A DNA stretch of 64,000 nt from Streptantibioticus parmotrematis (lineage in GTDB: Bacteria > Actinomycetota > Actinomycetes > Streptomycetales > Streptomycetaceae): NCBI RefSeq assembly GCF_019890615.1, contig NZ_JAINVZ010000007.1, positions 62,001-126,000 on the forward strand. Reading direction: 5' to 3'. The notes below the pieces were generated by a model that was not told the origin of the DNA, ran no database searches, and saw only the letters and a list, made by a program, of their open reading frames with translations. A program made the translations under genes and the position numbers. Position 1 is the stretch's first letter; each line of letters opens with the position of its first letter. Below are positions 58,136 to 64,000 of the stretch, one piece after another.

Positions 58136-58702
58136 ATGCTCGGCTTCATCCGTCCCTTCCTGCCCTGGATCGCGTACTCGGTCGTGGCCTCCGCGCTCGA
58201 CTGGCGCTGGGGCGCGCTGGTCGGCCTGCTGTGGACCGCGGGTGAGCTGCTGAGCGCCCGCCGCTCCGGCCGCGGCTGGGACTCGCTGGTGATCGAGGTC
58301 TGCTCGTCGCTCTACTTCGTGATCGTGGTGGCGGTCGCCTTCGCCGAACCGCACTCGTCCGCCCGCCCCTACATCCAGGCCGCGTCGTCGCTGTGGCTGG
58401 CGCTGGCGGCCTGGGGCTCCCTGGCGATCCGGCGGCCCTTCACCCTCGGCATAGCCAAGCAGACGGTGCCGGCCGAGTTCTGGAACAACCCGGTCTTCTA
58501 CCGCGTCAACGCGGTCATCACCTCGGCCTGGGCCATCAGCTTCACCCTCAGCGGCGCCGCGATGTTCGCCCTGCGTGCCACCCACGGCTCCGACTCCCTG
58601 GTCACCCTCGTCACCATCGCGGGCTTCGTGGTCCCGGCCGTCTTCACCGCCCGCTACCCCGCCGCCGCCCGGGCCCGCGCCGCCGCCGCGACCCAGGCCT
58701 GA
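58136..58702 (+). CDS. Membrane protein under PadR control, unknown function
   Basis: A 188-aa integral membrane protein with five or six hydrophobic segments (FIRPFLPWIAYSVVASALDW, LYFVIVVAVAFAE, AASSLWLALAAWGSLAI, VNAVITSAWAISFTLSGAAM, VTLVTIAGFVVPAVF). No family is recognised with certainty. It is divergent from the PadR gene across the paired boxes, so it is probably the regulated target. The carotenoid oxygenase gene follows by 126 bp on the same strand and may be co-expressed. Confidence 0.8.
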   Translation: MLGFIRPFLPWIAYSVVASALDWRWGALVGLLWTAGELLSARRSGRGWDSLVIEVCSSLYFVIVVAVAFAEPHSSARPYIQAASSLWLALAAWGSLAIRRPFTLGIAKQTVPAEFWNNPVFYRVNAVITSAWAISFTLSGAAMFALRATHGSDSLVTLVTIAGFVVPAVFTARYPAAARARAAAATQA

Positions 58703-58828
58703 CCCCGGCTCCCGGAGCGCCTGACCCCGGCGCCCCGAGCGTCCTTCGACCCCGTACCGCCTCCCGCGCGACCCCGTACCGCCCCCCGCGCCGCCCGCGA
58801 CGCCTCGCCACCTCACCGAGGAGGAACC

Positions 58829-60229
58829 ATGACGACCAGCCAGACCACCTCCACGTCCCCTTCCATGGGGTCGTCCACCTCGACCGGATCGTCCGCCCCG
58901 CGCTACCTGACCGGTCACTTCGCCCCGGTGCCCGACGAGACCGAGGGCTTCGGCCTGGAGGTCACCGGCACCCTGCCGCCCCAGCTCAACGGCCGCTACC
59001 TGCGCAACGGGCCCAACCCCCGCCCGGGGGAGGACCCCGGACACTGGTTCGCGGGCGCGGGGATGCTGCACGGCGTCAGGCTGCGCGGCGGCCGCGCCGA
59101 GTGGTACCGCAACCGCTGGGTGCGCACCCGCAAGCTCGAAGGCGCCCCGTTCTTCCGTCCCGACGGCACCCCGGACCGGGCCGCCGTGACCGCGAACACC
59201 CATGTCATAGCCCACGCGGACAAGCTCTTCGCCCTGGTGGAGAGCGGCTTCCCCTACGAGGTCACCCCCGATCTGGACACCGTCGGGCCCTGCGACTTCG
59301 GCGGGCGGCTGACCACCGCGATGACCGCCCACCCCAAGGAGGACCCGGTCACCGGCGAACTCCTCTTCTTCGGCTACAGCCCGGTGCCCCCCTTTCTGAC
59401 CTACCACCGGCTGTCGGCGGCGGGGGAGTTGGTGGAGAGCCGCCAGGTCGAGGTCCCGGCGGGCACGATGATGCACGATTTCGCGATCACCGAGCACTAC
59501 GTGGTCTGGATGGACCTGCCGGTCGTCTTCGACCTCACGCTGCTCGGACAGGGCATGCCGACGCGCTGGGACGACGGCTACGGCGCACGGCTGGGGCTGA
59601 TGCGGCGTGACGGCGCGGGCGAGGTGCGCTGGTTCGACATCGACCCCTGCTACGTCTTCCACGTGGGCAACGCGTACGAGGACGCCGCCGGGCGGATCGT
59701 GCTGGACGCGGTGCGCTACTCCCCGGCGGGATTCGCCGCGCTGTGGAAGCCGATCGGCGGCGCGGTCGAGGACCCGTCGGTGACCGGGCGCCTGCCGGAG
59801 GCGGACCAGGCGGCGTGCCTGTACCGCTGGCGGCTCGACCCGGCCACCGGCACGGTGGGCGAACAGGCGCTGGACGACCGCGAGGTGGAGTTCCCCACCC
59901 TCGACGACACCCTCACCGGGCGGCCCAGCCGCTACCTCTACACCGCCGCCGAGCACGCGATCGTCAAGTACGACACCGTTTCCGGCACGTCGCACGCGTA
60001 CGACACCGGTGCGGACTCCGCTCCGGGGGAGGCGGTCTTCGTGGCGGATGACGGCGCCGCCGAGGAGGACGGGGGGTGGCTGCTGTCCATCGTCTCCGAC
60101 CGGGCGGGCCACGGTTCGCGACTGCTGGTGCTGGACGCCCGGGAGATGACCCCGGTGGCCACCGTGACCTTGCCCCGCCGGGTCCCGGCGGGCTTCCACG
60201 GCAGCTGGATACCGGACGCGCGGGCGTAG
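58829..60229 (+). CDS. Carotenoid oxygenase family protein
   Basis: A 466-aa non-haem iron dioxygenase of the carotenoid/stilbene cleavage family, seven-bladed propeller. The four iron-binding histidines are seen in TAHPKED (near residue 170), MMHDFAITEHY (near 215), VFHVGNAYED (near 280) and GFHGSW at the end. RYLRNGPNPRP near residue 53 is a family block. No carotenoid synthesis genes lie in the window, so the substrate is open. GAGGAGGAACC precedes the ATG. The first 25 residues are a Ser/Thr-rich tail. Confidence 0.94.
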   Translation: MTTSQTTSTSPSMGSSTSTGSSAPRYLTGHFAPVPDETEGFGLEVTGTLPPQLNGRYLRNGPNPRPGEDPGHWFAGAGMLHGVRLRGGRAEWYRNRWVRTRKLEGAPFFRPDGTPDRAAVTANTHVIAHADKLFALVESGFPYEVTPDLDTVGPCDFGGRLTTAMTAHPKEDPVTGELLFFGYSPVPPFLTYHRLSAAGELVESRQVEVPAGTMMHDFAITEHYVVWMDLPVVFDLTLLGQGMPTRWDDGYGARLGLMRRDGAGEVRWFDIDPCYVFHVGNAYEDAAGRIVLDAVRYSPAGFAALWKPIGGAVEDPSVTGRLPEADQAACLYRWRLDPATGTVGEQALDDREVEFPTLDDTLTGRPSRYLYTAAEHAIVKYDTVSGTSHAYDTGADSAPGEAVFVADDGAAEEDGGWLLSIVSDRAGHGSRLLVLDAREMTPVATVTLPRRVPAGFHGSWIPDARA

Positions 60230-60338
60230 CCCGGCCGACGGCCGGGGGCGTCACCCGCCACCCGTCACCCGCACGTTGCCAAGGCCGCGTCTGATTTCCG
60301 CCAGTCGTGCGAGCCGGGGATGACGGAGACTGGAAGAC

Positions 60339-61772
60339 GTGATCGACGCGGAGACCGGATACCAGGCGGTGCGCAGCCGTGACGCGCGGTTCGACGGGGT
60401 GTTCTTCACGGCGGTGCGGACCACCGGCATCTACTGCCGCCCCAGCTGCCCGGCCGTCACCCCCAAGCGGCACAACGTCAGCTTCTACCCGACCGCCGCC
60501 GCGGCCCAGTCCGCCGGATACCGGGCCTGCCGCCGCTGCCGCCCGGACGCGGTGCCCGGCTCACCGGAGTGGGACGTGCGCGCGGACCTGGTCGGCCGGG
60601 CGATGCGGCTGATCCGGGACGGCGTGGTGGACCGCGACGGGGTGGCGGGGCTGGCGGAGCGCCTGGGCTACAGCGAGCGGCAGGTGCACCGGCAGCTGAC
60701 CGCCGAGGTCGGCGCGGGACCGGTCGCCCTCGCCCGGGCGCAGCGCGCGCAGACCGCGAGAGTGCTGTTGCAGACCACGGCGCTGCCGATCACGCAGGTG
60801 GCGTTCGCGGCCGGGTTCGCCAGCGTGCGGCAGTTCAACGACTCGATCCGCGAGATCTACGACCGCACCCCCACCGAACTGCGCGCGGCCGCACCCGCCC
60901 CGCGCCCCGGCCGCACCCCTGCCGGAGCGGGCCGCGCCGTCCTGTCGCTGCGGCTGGCCCACCGCGGTCCGTACGACGCGGCGGCCGTCTTCGACTACCT
61001 GCGGCGGCACGCCGTGCCCGGGATCGAGGAAGTGGTCGGCGCACCGGATTCCCGCCGCTATCGGCGCACCCTGCGCCTCCCGCACGGCGCCGCGGTCGCC
61101 GAGGTCGCGGAGCCGAACGCCGCGGCCCGTGCCGGGAGTTGGCTGGAGTGCCGACTGCGCCTGAGCGACCTGCGCGACCTGACGACGGCCGTGCAGCGGG
61201 TGCGCCGGTTGTTCGACCTGGACGCGGACCCCGGAGCCGTGACGGCGCGGCTGGGCGCGGATCCACTGCTCGGGCCGCTGGTCGCGGCCCGGCCGGGCCT
61301 GCGTTCACCGGGCTCGGCGGATCCGGCCGAGACGGCGCTGTGCGCGGTCGCGGGTTCGCCGCGGGCGGCCGGGGACCTGGTGGCGGCGTACGGCGACCTG
61401 CTGCCGGGCGGGGCGGACGGCGGGCTCACCCATCTGTTCCCGACCGCGGCGACGCTCGCCGACGCCTACCCGGCGGAGTACGTGGACCCCGCGGTGCGCG
61501 CGGTGGCCGCCGCGCTCGACGACGGCACGCTGCGGCTCGACCCCGGCGCGGACCGCGAGCGGTCGGCCGGGGCGCTGCGGGCGCTGCCCGGCGTCGGACT
61601 GTGGACCACCGGATACGTGCGGATGCGGGCGCTGGGCGACCCGGACGTGTTCCTGCCGACCGGAGTCGTGGACGAGGAGACCGCCGAGCGCTGGCGGCCC
61701 TGGCGCTCGTACGCCCTGCACCACCTCTGGCAGGCCGACCGCGAGCGCTCCGCCGCGGTCGGGGCGTCCTGA
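60339..61772 (+). CDS. Ada-AlkA fusion, apparently lacking the AlkA catalytic Asp
   Basis: A 477-aa protein joining an Ada-type zinc domain (GIYCRPSC and YRACRRC, about residues 25-70), an AraC helix-turn-helix (VAGLAERLGYSERQVHRQL, AFAAGFASVRQFND) and an AlkA DNA glycosylase domain (LSLRLAHRGPYD, ALPGVGLWTTGYVRMRALG). In AlkA a catalytic Asp follows DVFLP in a helix before AERWxPWRSYA. Here DVFLPTGVVDEETAERWRPW is about 12 residues shorter and has Gly at that place. It may be inactive as a glycosylase, or serve mainly as a regulator. Starts at GTG. Confidence 0.9.
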   Translation: MIDAETGYQAVRSRDARFDGVFFTAVRTTGIYCRPSCPAVTPKRHNVSFYPTAAAAQSAGYRACRRCRPDAVPGSPEWDVRADLVGRAMRLIRDGVVDRDGVAGLAERLGYSERQVHRQLTAEVGAGPVALARAQRAQTARVLLQTTALPITQVAFAAGFASVRQFNDSIREIYDRTPTELRAAAPAPRPGRTPAGAGRAVLSLRLAHRGPYDAAAVFDYLRRHAVPGIEEVVGAPDSRRYRRTLRLPHGAAVAEVAEPNAAARAGSWLECRLRLSDLRDLTTAVQRVRRLFDLDADPGAVTARLGADPLLGPLVAARPGLRSPGSADPAETALCAVAGSPRAAGDLVAAYGDLLPGGADGGLTHLFPTAATLADAYPAEYVDPAVRAVAAALDDGTLRLDPGADRERSAGALRALPGVGLWTTGYVRMRALGDPDVFLPTGVVDEETAERWRPWRSYALHHLWQADRERSAAVGAS

Positions 61773-61794
61773 CGGCCGCACCGGTGCGGCTCGT

Positions 61795-62853
61795 TCAGCG
61801 CACCGGGAAGCTGAAGCCGTAGCCCTGCTGCCTGAGCCAGGGCAGGATCTCCTTGAGCGCCGCGACGGTCTGGCCGCGGTTGCCGCCGCCGTCGTGGAAG
61901 AGGACGGTCGGGCCGTTGGGCAGTTCGCTCTTGAGGGTCTTGACGATGGTGGGCACGCCCGGGCGGTCGAAGTCCTTGGTGTCGACGTTCCAGCCCAGCG
62001 GGCGCATGCCCTGGGACGCCGCGATCTGACGGCTGTACGGGGTGAAGGCGCCGCCCGGCGCGCGGTAGTACATCGGCTTCACCCCGCCCGACGCCTTCTC
62101 GATCATCTGCTCGGCGTCCAGGATCTCCTTGGACTGGTAGGAGTCCGGCATGTGGTCCATGGACGTGTTGTGCGACACGGTGTGGTCGCACAGCCGGTTG
62201 CCGTCCGCCACGACCTGCCGGACCACCTCGGGGTGCGCGGCGGCCTGCGGGCCGATCATGCAGAACGTGGCCTTGACGCCGTTCTCCTTCAGCACCTGGA
62301 GCACCTTCGGCGTCCACACCGGGTCCGGGCCGTCGTCGATGGTGATGTTGACCGCCTTGCCGCCGGTGGCCGCCGCGTGCGCGATGTCCATGTTGACCAG
62401 CGGCGCCGGGAGCTTCGGGTCCGGCACCGAGGTCTGCCCGGGGACCGGGGCCGCCGCGCCGTGCGACGAGGACGGACCGGAGGCGGCGGACGAGGCGGGG
62501 GCCGCGCCGGTCCGGTGCGAGGGCTCGCCCGCCTGGGCGGTCCACACCCCGGCCAGCACGCCCGCCGCCGCCAGCCCCGCCACCGAGGCCGCCGCGATCC
62601 TGGCCCGCCGACGCCGCACGTGCCGCCCGGGCCCGCCGCCGAGCAGACCGCCGCCCGCCCCCGGCCACTGACCCCCGCCGCCGTTGCCGTTCCCGTACGA
62701 GCCGGGGCCCTCGCCGCCACCGTTTCCGTACCAGCCGGGGTCGTCGCCGCCCCCGTTGTCGTACGGGCCGGAGCCCTCACCGTTCGCGTTCCAGCCCTCG
62801 CTGCTGCCGGGTGTCCGGTCCTCGCCGCTCAACCCGCCCCGCACCCGCGCCAT
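61795..62853 (-). CDS. Polysaccharide deacetylase (NodB homology)
   Basis: A 352-aa membrane-anchored deacetylase. A Gly/Asn-rich cytosolic tail of about 75 residues leads to one membrane helix (IAAASVAGLAAAGVLAGVW). The extracellular CE4 domain follows, with all five motifs: TIDDGPD, HTVSHNT, YYRAPGG, DTKDFDRPG and LFHDGGGNR. It should act on cell-wall or capsule GlcNAc/MurNAc acetyl groups, using zinc. The ATG at 62853 faces a divergent response regulator that may control it. Convergent with the Ada-AlkA gene. Confidence 0.94.
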   Translation of the reverse strand: MARVRGGLSGEDRTPGSSEGWNANGEGSGPYDNGGGDDPGWYGNGGGEGPGSYGNGNGGGGQWPGAGGGLLGGGPGRHVRRRRARIAAASVAGLAAAGVLAGVWTAQAGEPSHRTGAAPASSAASGPSSSHGAAAPVPGQTSVPDPKLPAPLVNMDIAHAAATGGKAVNITIDDGPDPVWTPKVLQVLKENGVKATFCMIGPQAAAHPEVVRQVVADGNRLCDHTVSHNTSMDHMPDSYQSKEILDAEQMIEKASGGVKPMYYRAPGGAFTPYSRQIAASQGMRPLGWNVDTKDFDRPGVPTIVKTLKSELPNGPTVLFHDGGGNRGQTVAALKEILPWLRQQGYGFSFPVR

Positions 62854-63028
62854 CTCAAGCCCTCCCGGTCCCGCTCGCTGGCGTCCCGTGTGCGGACGCC
62901 GTGTCTTCCTGCCGTGGCGGTGCCCGCGGTTCTCGAAGGACGCGGGCACGGTCGGGGAGACGCCGGAAGCCCTGGCCTTGGATGCGCTTGTTGCTATTTC
63001 CTCATATTCGGCCTTAATACTGGGCCGC

Positions 63029-63733
63029 ATGTCGCGAGTGCTGCTGATCGAGGACGACCCCGCCGTACGCCACGGGGTGAGCCTCGCCCTGCGCCGCCGC
63101 GGCCACGAGGTCGAGGCGGCGGCGACCGGCGAGGACGGGCTGAGGGTGCTGGACACCTTCCGGCCCGAACTGGTGCTGCTCGACCTGATGCTCCCCGGCG
63201 CCTCGGGCTTCGAGATATGCCGCCGTATCCGCGACACCCGCCAGCTGCCGATCATCATGCTCACCGCGCGCGGCGACGACATCGACATCGTGCTGGGCCT
63301 GGAGGCGGGCGCCGACGACTACATCGTCAAGCCCGCGCGCGGCGAGGTGCTGGAGGCCCGCATCCGCGCCGTGCTGCGCCGCACCGCGCCCGCCGAGGCC
63401 GGGGACGCCGCCGGGGTGCTCACCCCCAGCACCGTGGAGACCTACGGCGAGCTGGCCATCGACCGCGCCGGGCTGATCGTCGCCAAGAACGGCCAGGACC
63501 TCGCGCTGCCGCCGTCCGAGATGAAGCTGCTGCTGTACCTGTCCGCCTCGCCCGGCCAGGTCTTCAGCCGCCAGCAGTTGCTGGAACGCGTCTGGGAGCA
63601 CAGCTACCACGGCGACTCCCGGCTGGTGGACGCCTGCGTGATGCGGCTGCGGGCCAAGGTCGAGGACAACCCGCGCGCCCCGAAGTACGTCCAGACGCTG
63701 CGGGGCTTCGGCTACCGCTTCGGCCCGCTGTGA
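63029..63733 (+). CDS. OmpR/PhoB-family response regulator
   Basis: A 234-aa regulator. Receiver motifs are LLIEDDPAVR, the phosphorylated aspartate in LVLLDLMLPG (about residue 52), MLTARGDD and YIVKPARG. The winged-helix output ends with LVDACVMRLRAKVEDNP and YVQTLRGFGYRFG. The ATG at 63029 has no Shine-Dalgarno, and TAATAC sits about 9 bases upstream, so the mRNA may be leaderless. Its stop overlaps the kinase start as GTGA. It could be a CseB-like envelope regulator given the kinase sequence, but this is inference. Confidence 0.94.
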   Translation: MSRVLLIEDDPAVRHGVSLALRRRGHEVEAAATGEDGLRVLDTFRPELVLLDLMLPGASGFEICRRIRDTRQLPIIMLTARGDDIDIVLGLEAGADDYIVKPARGEVLEARIRAVLRRTAPAEAGDAAGVLTPSTVETYGELAIDRAGLIVAKNGQDLALPPSEMKLLLYLSASPGQVFSRQQLLERVWEHSYHGDSRLVDACVMRLRAKVEDNPRAPKYVQTLRGFGYRFGPL

Positions 63734-64000
63734 CCGAGCCCGCTGTGACCGAGCCCACCGCGCCCGCCGCCTCCCCGACCGCCGATGCCCCAGTCTCCGT
63801 CGCCGCCGCCCCGTCCAACCCGTCCGAGCCCACCCGCGCCCGCCGCGCGTGGCGGGCGCTGCGCGGCAGCGTGCGCGGGCTGCGGGCCCGGCTGGTCGTC
63901 GCCTTCCTGCTGGTCGCCGCGGTCAGCTCGCTCACCACCGCGGCGCTCACCTTCCGTGAGGCGAGACGCGCGATCCTCCAGCGCAGCCAGGACACCGCCG
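63730..64000 (+). CDS. Sensor histidine kinase, N-terminal part (cut by window end)
   Basis: The first 90 residues of a kinase that runs past the window. A Pro/Ala/Thr-rich cytosolic tail of about 40 residues is followed by an Arg-rich stretch and a membrane helix (RLVVAFLLVAAVSSLTTAAL), then the start of the sensor part (TFREARRAILQRSQDTA), which is like CseC-type kinases. The GTG overlaps the response regulator stop by four bases. The catalytic domain is not visible here; the assignment rests on context and this start. Confidence 0.85.
   Translation, partial: MTEPAVTEPTAPAASPTADAPVSVAAAPSNPSEPTRARRAWRALRGSVRGLRARLVVAFLLVAAVSSLTTAALTFREARRAILQRSQDTA

Noticed and set aside
1-64000. tRNA, rRNA or insertion sequence
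   Set aside because: No cloverleaf with conserved arms, no rRNA core and no transposase were recognised by reading; a dedicated scan could still find a short one.

Overview
The window reads as chromosomal DNA of a high-GC actinomycete, most likely Streptomyces or a close relative. Reasons: very high GC with strong third-position GC bias, many GTG starts and GTGA/ATGA gene overlaps, and lineage-typical genes (a WhiJ-type XRE/DUF397 locus, DUF1707-FHA and SAV2148-type HEPN proteins, the cys leader peptide, a DasR-type box before a chitinase). I see no rRNA, tRNA, CRISPR array, prophage or intact insertion sequence.

Layout. 0-15 kb: murC-msrB; a NarL-type two-component pair divergent from an FtsX/MacB-like ABC exporter; a stress-type protein; a RibD-like reductase divergent from zapE; treZ; a P-loop ATPase paired with a membrane-anchored periplasmic-binding-fold protein; an FHA protein. 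15-18 kb: a PIG-L deacetylase behind a pentanucleotide repeat, then a lower-GC island holding a 5'-truncated Hint polymorphic-toxin tip and a small presumed immunity gene. 18-26.5 kb: regulator-target pairs (LysR/beta-propeller, LysR/SDR, HxlR/aldo-keto reductase, SDR-TetR, TetR/SnoaL), several with clear palindromic operators. 26.4-31.8 kb: a WhiJ-type cluster, a small secreted protein and a large NB-ARC/TPR regulator. 31.6-38.7 kb: treY, glgX, a HEPN protein and a phosphotransferase. 38.9-48.6 kb: one sulfur-assimilation operon on the minus strand. 48.7-64 kb: GNAT, chitinase, GAF regulator, AidB-like dehydrogenase, YihY membrane protein, rsgA, a PadR-controlled region, carotenoid oxygenase, an Ada-AlkA fusion, a polysaccharide deacetylase and a second two-component system cut by the window end.

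How genes work together. The sulfur operon runs leader peptide, sulfite reductase, zinc-ribbon protein, cysH, cysC, cysD, cysN, a repeat-encoded small frame, ssuA-ssuB-ssuC and a sirohydrochlorin chelatase. It would cover sulfur uptake, activation, reduction to sulfide and the siroheme the reductase needs. treY, treZ and glgX together would turn glycogen into trehalose and debranch it, although treZ lies about 21 kb from treY.

Most unusual items: the orphan toxin/immunity cassette; helically phased CCGTAC boxes beside an 18-bp tandem repeat; a 27-bp repeat forming a small frame coupled to cysN; an Ada-AlkA protein that appears to lack the helix carrying the catalytic aspartate; and the ATPase/binding-protein pair. 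Imperfect minisatellites recur in the gaps between genes.
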